DNA of 64,000 bases from Streptomyces sp. NBC_00442 (GCF_036014195.1 NZ_CP107918.1:7068001-7132000); one strand, 5' to 3'; counted from the stretch's first letter, positions 25,668 through 35,237 are shown. The notes: generated from the letters alone by a model not told the origin. Numbers and translations: made by a program.

Positions 25668-26882
25668 GTGAACGGCATGAGTGAAGGACGCTGGCACCGC
25701 CGCCATCCGATCGCCGTGGACACGGCGATCGCGCTCTGCTTCACGCTGGCCGACACCGCGGCCACGCTGACCGGCGCGACCTGGTGGCCCGAGCGGCCCG
25801 GCACCCTCGCCTGGGTCCTGCTCGGCGCCCAGGCGCTGGCCTGCCTCACGTTGGTGGCCCGCCGCAGGGCGCCGCTGACGGTGGTCGCGGTACTCGGCGC
25901 GTTCACCCTCGCCGTGACCCTGCTGATCTCGCCCCTCGACGCCCTGACGCCCGCGCACCCGGGCAACGTCTGGGCCCCGTTCTCGACGGCGCTCGCGGCC
26001 TACGGTCCGGTCTTCTACGGCAGGACCGCCCGCAACCGGCGTACGGCGTATCTCGTGCTCGGCCTCTTCACGCTCGTCGTCGCCCGCCCCTGGGAGCCGT
26101 CCTTCACGGTGATCACCGTCGGTCTGCTGCGCACGGCGGTCGGCCCCCTGCTCGCCCTCTACTTCGACGCGCGCAGGCGCCTGGTGTGTGCCCTGACCGA
26201 GCGCGCCGAGCGGGCCGAGCGGGAGCGCCATCTGCTCGCCGAGCAGGCGTGCGCCGAGGAACGCGCCCGGCTCGCCGGCGAGATGCACGACGTGGTGACG
26301 CACCGGGTGAGCCTCATGGTGCTCCAGGCCGGCGCGCTGCGGGTGACGGCGTCCGACGAGGCGACCCGGCGGGCGGCGGAGGAGCTGCGGGCGGCCGGCT
26401 GCCAGGCCCTTGAGGAACTGCGGGATCTGGTCGGCATCCTGCGCACCGCGCCGGAGGACGACCGCACCCCCACGCCCGACGGGCTCGGCGCCCTCGTCGC
26501 CGAGTCGACCGCGGCGGGCGTGCCGGCCGAACTGGTCGAGCGGGGCGACCGCTCGCTCGCCTCCCCGGTGGTCGGCCGCACCATGTACCGCATCGTGCGC
26601 GAGGCGCTGACCAATGTGCACAAGCACGCCCCGGGCGCCCGCGTCGCCGTGCGCGTGGAGTACGAGGAGAGCCGGGTGTGTGTCGTCGTCCGCAACACCG
26701 CTCCGGCCGGGCGGCCCGACAGCGAGCTGACGCGCACCGGATCGGGCCTCGGCATCACGGGTCTTCGCCGGCGCGTCGAACTCGTCCATGGCAGCCTGCG
26801 GGCGGGACCCGAACCCGACGGCGGGTTCTGTGTGGCGGCCGACCTGCCCGCCTATGTACCGACAGCGGAAGCGGTGGCGTGA
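25668..26882 (+). CDS. NarL-type sensor histidine kinase
   Basis: A 404-residue membrane kinase. Four to five hydrophobic spans fill the first 160 residues with little extracellular loop, so the signal is probably sensed within or through the membrane. The HisKA_3 box EMHDVVTHRVSLMVLQAG carries the phospho-acceptor His (about 207). The ATPase domain has REALTNVHKHAPGA (N box) and GSGLGITGLRRRV (G box). It overlaps its response regulator in GTGA. A start at ATG 25677 is equally possible; neither has a clear ribosome site. Confidence 0.93.
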   Translation: MNGMSEGRWHRRHPIAVDTAIALCFTLADTAATLTGATWWPERPGTLAWVLLGAQALACLTLVARRRAPLTVVAVLGAFTLAVTLLISPLDALTPAHPGNVWAPFSTALAAYGPVFYGRTARNRRTAYLVLGLFTLVVARPWEPSFTVITVGLLRTAVGPLLALYFDARRRLVCALTERAERAERERHLLAEQACAEERARLAGEMHDVVTHRVSLMVLQAGALRVTASDEATRRAAEELRAAGCQALEELRDLVGILRTAPEDDRTPTPDGLGALVAESTAAGVPAELVERGDRSLASPVVGRTMYRIVREALTNVHKHAPGARVAVRVEYEESRVCVVVRNTAPAGRPDSELTRTGSGLGITGLRRRVELVHGSLRAGPEPDGGFCVAADLPAYVPTAEAVA

Positions 26883-27538
26883 GAGCAGTGGTGCGCGTGG
26901 TGGTGGTGGACGACGAGGCGATGGTCTGCGGGTTCCTGCGGACCATCCTCGGCTCGGCCGACGACATCGAGGTGGTGGCCGAGGCGCACGACGGCGCGGC
27001 GGGCGTGGCGGCGGTCCAGCGCCACCGGCCCGACGTCGTCCTGATGGATCTGCGGATGCCGGGCATGGACGGGATCACCGCCATCGAGCGGCTGGCGCGC
27101 GGCGGGGACATGCCGCCGGTCGTGGTGCTCACGACGTTCGACGCCGACCAGTACGTCCTGCGGGCGCTGCGCGCCGGCGCCTCCGGCTTCCTGGTGAAGT
27201 CGACCCCGCCGGAGGATCTCATCGGCCTGGTACGGGTGGCCGCCGAGGGGCACACCGTGCTGTCGCCCGCCGCGGCCCGCCGGCTCGTCGCGGCCTCGAC
27301 CGACGCCCTGTCGGCCCGCGACCGGGCCCGCGACCGGGTCGCCCGGCTGACAGAGCGGGAGGTCGAGGTCCTCGCGGGCCTGGGGGAGGGGCTCTCCAAC
27401 GCGCGGATCGCGGCCCGCCTCCATCTGTCGGAGGCGACCGTCAAGGGGTACGTGTCGCGCATGCTCGACAAACTGGAATGCGCCAATCGCACCCAGGCGG
27501 GTCTGCTCGCCCACGACGCGGGCATCGTGGCCCCGTAG
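26879..27538 (+). CDS. LuxR/NarL-type response regulator
   Basis: A 219-residue regulator. The receiver domain has the acidic pair DDE near residue 11, Asp57 in VVLMDLRMPGMDG as the phosphorylation site, a Thr in VLTTFD and Lys in FLVKSTPP. The C-terminal HTH reads LTEREVEVLAGLGEGLSNARIAARLHLSEATVKGYVSRMLDKL. Its GTG overlaps the kinase stop (GTGA), so the pair is co-translated. The target genes are not evident; none of the neighbours is an obvious regulon member. Confidence 0.95.
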   Translation: MRAVVRVVVVDDEAMVCGFLRTILGSADDIEVVAEAHDGAAGVAAVQRHRPDVVLMDLRMPGMDGITAIERLARGGDMPPVVVLTTFDADQYVLRALRAGASGFLVKSTPPEDLIGLVRVAAEGHTVLSPAAARRLVAASTDALSARDRARDRVARLTEREVEVLAGLGEGLSNARIAARLHLSEATVKGYVSRMLDKLECANRTQAGLLAHDAGIVAP

Positions 27539-27852
27539 CGGACCGTCTCAACTGCCTTGAGCGATAGGCGAGTTGCGCCCGAGGGGCCCCCGGCCTGCGC
27601 GGGCGGGCGCGGCGCCGGGTGACGACGACGCGACGGCCGGCCCCGGACACGCCGTGGCAATGCGGGGCCCGGCGCCGGGCGCGGCGGATGCTTGTTTCTG
27701 CTCGCTCGATGGGAGCCATTGACAACAACGAGCGTCAGTACTGCACTGGCGGGTGCCCTCCGGCAGGCTCGTGCCGGCGGGATCGGCACCTTCCCCTGCC
27801 CTCCTACGCATGGCGCCCGGCCCCCATCGGCCGGGCCAGGAAGGAATCTGTC
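27539..27852. promoter_or_regulatory. Spacer with alpha-galactosidase promoter
   Basis: 314 bases with no gene. An imperfect hairpin CAACTGCCT / AGGCGAGTTG (27548-27574) follows the response-regulator stop. A TTGACA at 27719-27724 is the best -35 for the next gene; a matching -10 is not clear. Confidence 0.5.
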
Positions 27853-29562
27853 GTGCCGTCACCTTCGCTCCGCCGGACCGGAGCCGCAGCCCTGCTGGCA
27901 GCCGCCCTGACCGTCCCGCTGACGGCGACCGGGGCCTTCGCCTCGCCCGCCTCCCCCTCCGCCCCGACCACGGCCGCCCGCAGCGCGCCGTCGGCCGTCA
28001 CCCCGCCGATGGGGTGGAACAACTGGGCCCACTACATGTGCGACATCAGCGAACGGACCGTCGTGCGCAACGCCGACGCGCTGGTCTCATCGGGCCTCGC
28101 CGCCAAGGGCTACTCCACCGTCACCGTGGACGACTGCTGGATGGCCAAGAGCCGGGACGGCGCGGGCCGTCTCGTGGCCGACCCGGTGCGGTTCCCGCAC
28201 GGCATGGCCTGGCTCGGCTCCTATCTGCACGCGCGCGGCCTGAAGTTCGGCATCTACGAGGACGCGGGCTCGGCCACCTGCGAGGGATACCCCGGCAGCG
28301 GCCGTCCCCAGGGCGGCGGGGACGACCACTTCGCCCAGGACACCGACACGTTCGCGTCGTGGGGCGTCGACTACCTCAAGCTCGACGGCTGCAACATGTA
28401 CGTGGCCCCCGGCCAGAGCAAGGAGGACGCCTACCGTCAGGCGTACGACAGCGAGGCCGCGGCCCTGCGGGACTCCGGCCGCGACATCGTCTTCTCCGAA
28501 TCGGCCCCCGCCTACTTCCAGCCGAACACCGAATGGGGCAGCCCCGACTGGTTCTCCGTGCTGTCGTGGGTCGGCAAGGACGGCCAGCTGTGGCGCGAGG
28601 GCACCGACATCGTCGTCTACAACCCGCAGAAGCCGAACGCGAGCCGCTGGGCGAGCGTGCTGCACAACTACGGCTACAACCGCTGGCTCGGCCGCTATGC
28701 CGAGCCCGGCAACTGGAACGACCCCGACTTCCTGCTGGCCGGAGACCCCGGCCTGAGCGCCGACGAGGGGCGCAGCCAGGTGGCGCTCTGGGCGATGATG
28801 GCCGCCCCGCTGATCCTCTCCTCCGACGTGGCATCCCTGACCCCGGCCGGGCTCTCGGCCCTCGGCAACGCCGGGCTCATCGCCGTCGACCAGGACGCCC
28901 TCGGCCGGCAGGCGGGGGTGGTCGCCACCGACGGCGCCACCGATGTGCTGGCCCGGCCGCTCGCCGGCGGTGACAGGGCCGTGGCCGTGCTCAACCGCTC
29001 GTCCGCCGCGCGGACCGTGTCCACGAGCCTCGCCTCCATCGGCCTGCCCGGCTGCCGGGTGAGCGCCAAGAACCTGTGGACCGGGGCGCGTTCGTCCACG
29101 TCGTCGGCGCTGACCGCGACCGTCCCCGCCCACGGCACCGCGATCTGGCGGCTCACCCCGGGCGGCGGGTGCGCCCCGGCGGTCCCGACGGGGCAGCTCA
29201 CCGGCAACGGCGCGAACTGCGCGGACGTGTCCGGCGGCGGCACCGCGAACGGCACCCCGGTGGTCCTGAATCCGTGCACCGGCGGCGCCGGCCAGCGCTG
29301 GACCCTGGCCGGCGACTCCACCGTGCGCTCGCTCGGCAAGTGCCTGACCGCGAGCGGCGGCGCGGGCGGCGCGGCCGTCCTGTCCTCGTGCACGGGTGAC
29401 GACGCCCAGCGCTGGACGCCCGACCCGGACGGCGCGCTGGTCAACGCGGGCTCGGGACTCTGCCTCGATGTGTACGGAGGTGGCACGGCCGCCGGCACCA
29501 GGCTGGACGCCTGGACCTGCGGCGCCCATCAGTCCAACCAGACCTGGGCGCTGCCCGTGTGA
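27853..29562 (+). CDS. Secreted GH27 alpha-galactosidase with ricin-type lectin
   Basis: A 569-residue exported enzyme. After a signal peptide (ending AFA), the GH27 barrel begins TPPMGWNNWAHYMC. The nucleophile is the Asp in YLKLDGCNMY (about residue 178) and the acid/base the Asp in NWNDPDFLL. A beta-sandwich follows, then a C-terminal ricin B-type CBM13 module with the QxW repeats QRWTL, QRWTP and QTWAL. It would remove alpha-galactose or beta-L-arabinopyranose from plant polymers. GTG is used, with AAGGAA upstream. It ends 7 bases from the convergent Cyt-like gene. Confidence 0.95.
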   Translation: MPSPSLRRTGAAALLAAALTVPLTATGAFASPASPSAPTTAARSAPSAVTPPMGWNNWAHYMCDISERTVVRNADALVSSGLAAKGYSTVTVDDCWMAKSRDGAGRLVADPVRFPHGMAWLGSYLHARGLKFGIYEDAGSATCEGYPGSGRPQGGGDDHFAQDTDTFASWGVDYLKLDGCNMYVAPGQSKEDAYRQAYDSEAAALRDSGRDIVFSESAPAYFQPNTEWGSPDWFSVLSWVGKDGQLWREGTDIVVYNPQKPNASRWASVLHNYGYNRWLGRYAEPGNWNDPDFLLAGDPGLSADEGRSQVALWAMMAAPLILSSDVASLTPAGLSALGNAGLIAVDQDALGRQAGVVATDGATDVLARPLAGGDRAVAVLNRSSAARTVSTSLASIGLPGCRVSAKNLWTGARSSTSSALTATVPAHGTAIWRLTPGGGCAPAVPTGQLTGNGANCADVSGGGTANGTPVVLNPCTGGAGQRWTLAGDSTVRSLGKCLTASGGAGGAAVLSSCTGDDAQRWTPDPDGALVNAGSGLCLDVYGGGTAAGTRLDAWTCGAHQSNQTWALPV

Positions 29563-29569
29563 GGACGGA

Positions 29570-30166
29570 TCAGCCGGTGGGGGCGAGCTCCTGGCGCACG
29601 CTGATGGCATCGACGCGGAGGGTCACCGCCACGGTGTCCTCGGCGCCGAGCGACAGGAGCGCCGCCCTGTCCGCGCCCACGGTCACCTCGACCCGGAAGG
29701 CGACGAGGTAGAGGTGACCGTCGGTCTCCTCGTCCTGGAGCGCGAAGAGCAGGTTGCAGAAGTAGCGGGTGCCGTCGGCGCCGTCCCGGAAGGTCAGGTG
29801 GGCCTCTCCCTCCTGGTCGCCGAGGCCGAGGAAGACCTGGGCCAGCGCGGCGTCGGTCCGCTCCCAGAAGGCGTGGTTGCCGAACGGCTCGACCAGGGCC
29901 TGGCGCACGGCCTGCTTCAGCGTGAGCACCATGACCTGGACGGGGGCGGTCTCCTGGAGGCCGAAACCGGGGATGATCTTGACGAGGGTGCTGTCCGGCA
30001 GGGCGCGCGCGGCCGAGCGCACGGCGCCGAAGTCGAAGTCCCCGGTCGCGGGGGCGATCGCCTCCTGGAGCACGGCCTCGGCGGCGCGCACCTGGCCGAG
30101 CGCGTCCTGGCCGACTTCGACGACCGTCTTGAACGCGGCCCTTGTGGTGGTGGCCCGGTCAACCAT
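29570..30166 (-). CDS. Cytolytic delta-endotoxin (Cyt) family homologue
   Basis: A 198-residue protein that aligns, from memory, along its whole length with Bacillus thuringiensis Cyt2 toxins. FKTVVEV corresponds to the first strand, AIAPATGDFDFGAV to the following helix, and PVQVMVLTLKQAVRQALV to helix C/D. AFWERTDAALAQVFLGL comes next, then RYFCNLLFALQDEETD, the match to the Cyt YYYNILFxIQNEDTG strand. VAFRVEVTV and a closing TLRVDAISV complete the three-layer fold. These toxins insert into lipid membranes and form pores. It has no signal peptide and lacks the N-terminal propeptide of Cyt proteins. GGGAG precedes the ATG. It lies alone, divergent from the betaine operon. Its target (insect, fungus, amoeba or self) is unknown. 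Confidence 0.8.
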   Translation of the reverse strand: MVDRATTTRAAFKTVVEVGQDALGQVRAAEAVLQEAIAPATGDFDFGAVRSAARALPDSTLVKIIPGFGLQETAPVQVMVLTLKQAVRQALVEPFGNHAFWERTDAALAQVFLGLGDQEGEAHLTFRDGADGTRYFCNLLFALQDEETDGHLYLVAFRVEVTVGADRAALLSLGAEDTVAVTLRVDAISVRQELAPTG

Positions 30167-30305
30167 GGCTGCTCCCGAGGAGATTGGAGGTGATCAAATG
30201 CCGACGCGCCAGTATGCCCAAGCGGTCACGAAGCGGCGGAGCGGTCTCACATTCCGTACGTGAAACGCCCCGTATGCTCCACCGGCGACCGCGATGTGGC
30301 GGAGT

Positions 30306-30363
30306 GTCACCGAAGTGACCTCGCCTGACCTGCGAAGACCACACAAAGTGACGCCCGTCACTT
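30306..30363. promoter_or_regulatory. GTGAC palindromes upstream of bet operon
   Basis: A perfect inverted repeat AAGTGACG-CC-CGTCACTT (30346-30363) and a second smaller one GTCAC-CGAA-GTGAC (30306-30319) share the GTGAC half-site. They lie 87-144 bases before the aldehyde dehydrogenase start and between it and the divergent Cyt-like gene, so a regulator here could govern both. Confidence 0.65.
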
Positions 30364-30449
30364 CGGGTGATTATTTCGGCATAGTCCCCGCGCGTACGGG
30401 CAGGGGCGCAGATGGCCCTGTCCCAGCACCGCATCGGAGGATCCGAACC

Positions 30450-31937
30450 ATGCCCGAGCTCTTCATCGACGGCCAGTGGAGTGCCGCCGTCGACGGGCGG
30501 ACCCGTGAGATCCGGTGTCCGGCCGACGGTGCCCTGGTCGCCACGGTCGACGAGGCGGGACCCAAGGACACCGCGCACGCCATCGCCGCGGCCCGAGCCG
30601 CCTTCGACCACGGGCCGTGGCCGAGGACGGCCCCGGCCGAGCGCGGTGCGCTGCTCCTTCGCGTCGCCGACCTCCTCGTGCGCGACAAGGAACTCCTCGC
30701 GCGGGCCGAGTCGCTCGACACCGGCAAGCGGCTCGTCGAGTCCCGCTACGACATGGACGACATCGCCAACTGCTTCCGCTACTTCGCGACTCTGGTGGGC
30801 GCCGAGGGCGCGGGCCGTGTCGTCGACACCGGCAACCCGGTCGTCGACAGCCGCGTCGTGCACGAGCCGGTCGGTGTGTGCGGCCTGATCACGCCGTGGA
30901 ACTACCCGCTCCTCCAGACCGCATGGAAGGTCGCCCCGGCGATCGGCGCGGGCAACACCTTCGTCCTGAAGCCCAGCGAGCTGACCCCGCACACCGCGAT
31001 CCACCTCATGAAGCTCCTGACCGAGGCGGGTCTTCCGGCGGGCGTCGCCAACCTGGTGCTCGGCGCGGGCTCCGAGGCCGGCGCGCCGCTCGCCGAGCAC
31101 CCCGACGTCGACCTCGTCTCCTTCACCGGCGGGCTCGTCACCGGCCGGCGCATCATGGCCGCCGCCGCGCCCACCGTGAAGAAGACCGCCCTCGAACTCG
31201 GCGGCAAGAACCCCAACATCGTCTTCGCCGACGTGGCCACGACCGGGGCGAGCTTCGACGCCGCCGTCGACAACGCGCTGACCGCCGTGTTCCTGCACTC
31301 CGGCCAGGTGTGCTCGGCCGGCACCCGGCTCCTGGTCGAGGACGCGCTGCACGACCGCTTCGTGGACGAACTCGTACGCAGGGCCCGACTGATCCGGCTC
31401 GGCGGCCCGTTCGACGAGCGCGCCGAGACCGGCCCGCTGATCTCCGCCGCCCACCGCGAAAAGGTCGAGGCGTACGTCGCCGCCGGAATCACCGAGGGCG
31501 CCGTCCTTCGCTGCGGCGGCGAGCGCCCCGACTCCCCGGACCTGGAAGGCGGTTACTACTATCCGCCGACCGTCCTCGACGAGTGCTCGGCCGACATGAG
31601 CGTGGTGCGGGACGAGTCCTTCGGCCCGGTCCTGACCGTCGAGCGCTTCACCGACGAGGACCAGGCCGTGCGCCTGGCCAACGACACCGTCTACGGTCTG
31701 GCCGGCGCGGTGTGGACCACCGACGAGGCCAGGGCCCGTCGGGTGGCGGCCGGCCTCCGGCTCGGCACGGTATGGATCAACGACTTCCACCCGTACGTCC
31801 CGCAGGCCGAATGGGGCGGCTACAAGCAGTCGGGCACGGGGCGCGAACTCGGGCCCGCGGGCCTGGCCGAATACCAGGAGACCAAGCACATCTGGCGCAA
31901 CACCGCCCCCGCGCCCCAGGGGTGGTTCGAGAGCTGA
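30450..31937 (+). CDS. betB: Betaine-aldehyde-type aldehyde dehydrogenase
   Basis: A 495-residue NAD(P)-dependent aldehyde dehydrogenase. Catalytic Cys288 is in GQVCSAGTRL, general base Glu249 in LELGGKNPNIV and Asn151 in ITPWNYP. The coenzyme loop reads SFTGGLVTG where most members have FTGS, a conservative change. The closest remembered match is the BetB/GbsA branch. GGAGG precedes the ATG. With the permease and choline-dehydrogenase-like gene downstream, it forms an operon that would take up choline (or a similar amino alcohol) and oxidise it to glycine betaine, an osmoprotectant and methyl source. Confidence 0.88.
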   Translation: MPELFIDGQWSAAVDGRTREIRCPADGALVATVDEAGPKDTAHAIAAARAAFDHGPWPRTAPAERGALLLRVADLLVRDKELLARAESLDTGKRLVESRYDMDDIANCFRYFATLVGAEGAGRVVDTGNPVVDSRVVHEPVGVCGLITPWNYPLLQTAWKVAPAIGAGNTFVLKPSELTPHTAIHLMKLLTEAGLPAGVANLVLGAGSEAGAPLAEHPDVDLVSFTGGLVTGRRIMAAAAPTVKKTALELGGKNPNIVFADVATTGASFDAAVDNALTAVFLHSGQVCSAGTRLLVEDALHDRFVDELVRRARLIRLGGPFDERAETGPLISAAHREKVEAYVAAGITEGAVLRCGGERPDSPDLEGGYYYPPTVLDECSADMSVVRDESFGPVLTVERFTDEDQAVRLANDTVYGLAGAVWTTDEARARRVAAGLRLGTVWINDFHPYVPQAEWGGYKQSGTGRELGPAGLAEYQETKHIWRNTAPAPQGWFES

Positions 31938-32025
31938 GCCGCTGACACCCGACCGGCCGTTCCCGCGACGGCCGGTCACCCCATCCGTGCCCCCTCCTGA
32001 ATCCCTGCCTACTTGGAGTCTGGTC

Positions 32026-33576
32026 ATGAGCATGACGAAGGATGACGACGATCTCCGGGAGTTCGGTTACAGACCCGAACTCAAGCGCACCCTCGGCAAC
32101 TTCCACACGTTCGCCGCGGGCATCAGCTACATCTCGATCCTCACCGGTACCTTCCAGTTGTTCTACTTCGGCTTCGGCTTCGGCGGCCCCGCCTACTGGT
32201 GGTCCTGGCCGCTGGTCTTCGTCGGCCAGCTGATGGTCGCCCTGTGCTTCGCCGAACTCGCCGCCAAGTACCCGGTCGCGGGCTCGGTCTACAACTGGGC
32301 GAAGAAGCTCGGCGGCCCGCACGTCGGCTGGCTGGCCGGCTGGATGATGCTGATCGCCTCGATCGTGTCGATCGCCGCGGTGGCCCTCGCCTACCAGGCG
32401 ACCCTGCCGCAGATCTCCAAGGTGTTCCAGATAGTCGGCGACGGCACCGGCACCTACGACGTCGCCACCAACGCCGTGATCCTCGCCGCGGTCCTGATCC
32501 TCTTCACCACCCTGGTCAACGCGTTCGGCGTCAAGCTGATGGCCCGGATCAACACGGCCGGCGTCTTCCTCGAACTCGTCGCCACCGTCGTCCTGATCGT
32601 CCTGTTCGCCGTCCACGTCGTGCGCGGTCCCTCGGTGGTCCTCGACACCCACGGCCACGGCGGCAGCGGCAGCTTCGGCTACATGGGCGCCTTCCTCACC
32701 GCCGCCCTCGCCTCCGCCTACGTGATGTACGGCTTCGACACCGCTGCCTCGCTCGGCGAGGAGTCCGTCGACCCGTCCCGCAACGCGCCGCGCGCCATCC
32801 TGCGTGCCCTGCTCGCCTCGTTCGTGCTCGGCGGCCTGATCCTGATCCTCGCCCTGATGAGCGTCTCCAGCCTCGACGGCAAGGGCATCACCACCGACGG
32901 CCTGCAATACGTGGTGCTCGACGTGCTCGGCGACACCGGCGGCAAGCTGATGCTGTGGTGCGTCCTGATCGCGGTCACCGTGTGCGCGCTCGCCGTGCAC
33001 ACCGCCGCCATCCGTCTCGCGTTCGCGATGTCCCGGGACAACAACCTGCCCGCCGCGTCCCTCATGGCCAAGGTCAGCCCGCGCTTCCAGACGCCCGTGC
33101 TGCCCGCCGTGGTCATCGGCGTACTGGCCCTGGCGATCCTCCTGGTGAACATCCGCCAGCCGCAGATCTTCTCGGTGGTCACCAGCATCGGCATCATCAT
33201 GATCTACGTCGCCTATCTCCTGGTGACCCTGCCGATGCTGATCGCGCGACTGCGCGGAAAGTGGACCCCGGCCGGCGACGGCAAGTTCTCGCTCGGCCGC
33301 TGGGGCCTGCCGGTGAACATCGTCGGCGTGCTGTGGGGCGGCGCGATGACCATCAACCTGGCCTGGCCGCGCGCCGAGGTCTACAACGCCACCGCGCCCT
33401 ACCACTGGTACCTGCGCTGGGGCGCCTTCCTCTTCGTCGGAGCCGTCCTGCTCGGCGGCTTCGCCTACTACTGGTTCGTGCAGCGCCACAAGACCGGCGT
33501 CCTCGCGAGCCACGCCGCAACGGAAACCGAAAGCGAGTCGCAAACCGATGCCGACACAGTCCACACAGCCCACTGA
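32026..33576 (+). CDS. APC-superfamily amine/amino acid permease
   Basis: A 516-residue membrane transporter with 12 spans. ELKRTLGNFHTFAAGISYISILTG is split across the first helix, with the unwound FAAGISYIS site, and the GTFQLFYFGFGFGGPAYWW loop and NNLPAASLMAKVSP motif are typical of the BAT/UCP (ACT) branch used for GABA, choline or polyamines. GGAG precedes the ATG. It lies between the dehydrogenase and the GMC oxidoreductase gene, overlapping the latter by 29 bases. In this context choline or a related amine is the likely substrate, but the family cannot be narrowed by sequence alone. Confidence 0.9.
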   Translation: MSMTKDDDDLREFGYRPELKRTLGNFHTFAAGISYISILTGTFQLFYFGFGFGGPAYWWSWPLVFVGQLMVALCFAELAAKYPVAGSVYNWAKKLGGPHVGWLAGWMMLIASIVSIAAVALAYQATLPQISKVFQIVGDGTGTYDVATNAVILAAVLILFTTLVNAFGVKLMARINTAGVFLELVATVVLIVLFAVHVVRGPSVVLDTHGHGGSGSFGYMGAFLTAALASAYVMYGFDTAASLGEESVDPSRNAPRAILRALLASFVLGGLILILALMSVSSLDGKGITTDGLQYVVLDVLGDTGGKLMLWCVLIAVTVCALAVHTAAIRLAFAMSRDNNLPAASLMAKVSPRFQTPVLPAVVIGVLALAILLVNIRQPQIFSVVTSIGIIMIYVAYLLVTLPMLIARLRGKWTPAGDGKFSLGRWGLPVNIVGVLWGGAMTINLAWPRAEVYNATAPYHWYLRWGAFLFVGAVLLGGFAYYWFVQRHKTGVLASHAATETESESQTDADTVHTAH

Positions 33577-35140
33577 AACCCCCGCGCTCACCGAGGAGTT
33601 CGACTACGTCGTCGTCGGCGGCGGCACGGCGGGCAACGTGGTCGCGGCCCGGCTCAGCGAAGACCCCTCGGTCACCGTCTGCGTCCTGGAGGCGGGCCCC
33701 TCCGACGTCGGCGACGACAACGTCCTCAAGCTGGACCGCTGGATGGGCCTGCTCGAATCAGGCTACGACTGGGACTACCCGGTCGAGCCGCAGTCCCACG
33801 GCAACAGCTTCATGCGCCACGCCCGCGCCAAGGTGCTCGGCGGCTGCTCGTCGCACAACTCCTGCATCGCCTTCTGGGCGCCCGCCGAGGACCTCAACGC
33901 CTGGGAAGCGGCGGGCTGTTCGGGCTGGGGAGCCGACGACATCTTCCCGCTCTACCAGCGCCTGGAGACCAACGACGCCCCGGGCGACCACCACGGCCGC
34001 AGCGGCCCGGTGAAGATCCGCAACGTCAAGTCGTCCGACCCGTGCGGCGCCGCGCTGCTCGAAGCGTGTGCCCAACAGGGCATCCCCACCACGCAGTTCA
34101 ACGACGCCAGGACGGTGATCCGGGGCGCCAACTGGTTCCAGATCAACTCCGACGAGAACAACACCCGCCAGTCCTCATCGGTCGCCTATCTGCACCCCGT
34201 GATGGACAAGCGCCCCAACCTCGTCGTGCGCACCGGTGTGCGCGCCAAGAAGCTCGTCATCGACGAGAACCGCCGCTGCACCGGCGCCGAGTACCTCGAC
34301 CCGGACCTCATCCACACCCGCACGGTCACCGCGCGGCGCGAGGTCATCGTGTCCTGCGGCTCGATCGACACCCCCAAGCTGCTGATGCTCTCGGGCATCG
34401 GCCCCGCCGCCCATCTGCGCGAGGTGGGCGTGGACGTCCTGGTCGACGCCCCGGGCGTCGGCGAGAACCTCCAGGACCACCCCGAGGGCGTCATCATGTG
34501 GGAGGCCAAGCAGCCCATGACGACGGCCTCCACCCAGTGGTGGGAGATCGGCATCTTCGCCGACACCCAACCCGGCCTGGAACGGCCCGACTTGATGTTC
34601 CACTACGGTCAGGTGCCGTTCGACATGAACACCGCCCGGTACGGCTACCCCACCACGGAGAACGCGTTCTGCCTCACGCCCAACGTGACGCAGGCCAAGT
34701 CGCGCGGCACCGTGCGCCTGCGCACCCGCGACTACCGGGACAAGCCGATGGTCGACCCGCGCTACTTCACGCACGAGCACGACGAACGCGTCATGACGTA
34801 CGGCCTGAAGCTGGCCCGCGAGATCGCGGCGCAGCCCGCGCTGAGCGGCTGGGCGGGCGCCGAACTGGCCCCGGGGCCCGACGTGCGCACCGACGACGAG
34901 CTGCTCGACTACATCCGTAAGACCCACAACACCGTCTACCACCCCGCCTCGACGGTGAAGATGGGCGCCGACGACGACGCGATGGCGCCCGTCGACGCCC
35001 GGCTGCGGGTCAAGGGCATCGACGGACTGCGGGTCTGCGACGGCTCGATCATGCCCGACCTCGTCACCGTCAACCCGTGCATCACCACGATGGCGATCGG
35101 CGAGAAGTGCGCCGACCTGCTGAAGGCCGACGCGCGCTGA
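33548..35140 (+). CDS. betA: GMC oxidoreductase, choline dehydrogenase-like
   Basis: A 530-residue FAD enzyme. The dinucleotide fold YVVVGGGTAGNVVAARLSE begins near residue 20, GMC signature 1 is KVLGGCSSHNSC and signature 2 is GSIDTPKLLMLSGIGP. The active-site His lies in NTVYHPASTVKMG and the partner Asn in VTVNPCITTMAIGEKCADL. It would oxidise choline to betaine aldehyde for the dehydrogenase two genes upstream. Its ATG lies 29 bases inside the permease gene. It ends at a strong hairpin shared with the convergent Lrp gene. Other alcohol substrates are possible within this family. Confidence 0.9.
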   Translation: MPTQSTQPTETPALTEEFDYVVVGGGTAGNVVAARLSEDPSVTVCVLEAGPSDVGDDNVLKLDRWMGLLESGYDWDYPVEPQSHGNSFMRHARAKVLGGCSSHNSCIAFWAPAEDLNAWEAAGCSGWGADDIFPLYQRLETNDAPGDHHGRSGPVKIRNVKSSDPCGAALLEACAQQGIPTTQFNDARTVIRGANWFQINSDENNTRQSSSVAYLHPVMDKRPNLVVRTGVRAKKLVIDENRRCTGAEYLDPDLIHTRTVTARREVIVSCGSIDTPKLLMLSGIGPAAHLREVGVDVLVDAPGVGENLQDHPEGVIMWEAKQPMTTASTQWWEIGIFADTQPGLERPDLMFHYGQVPFDMNTARYGYPTTENAFCLTPNVTQAKSRGTVRLRTRDYRDKPMVDPRYFTHEHDERVMTYGLKLAREIAAQPALSGWAGAELAPGPDVRTDDELLDYIRKTHNTVYHPASTVKMGADDDAMAPVDARLRVKGIDGLRVCDGSIMPDLVTVNPCITTMAIGEKCADLLKADAR

Positions 35141-35150
35141 CGTCCGCCGA

Positions 35151-35187
35151 CCGGTTCCGGGCCCCTGCGAACGGGGCTCGGAACCGG
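35151..35187. terminator. Bidirectional terminator after bet operon
   Basis: A 15-base stem with one mismatch: CCGGTTCCGGGCCCC (35151-35165) against GGGGCTCGGAACCGG (35173-35187), with a 7-base loop, between convergent genes. Confidence 0.85.
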
Positions 35188-35237
35188 GCCGGGCGGCAGC
35201 CGTTCCGGCCGGCCGCACGGGACTTCGACGACGCGAC

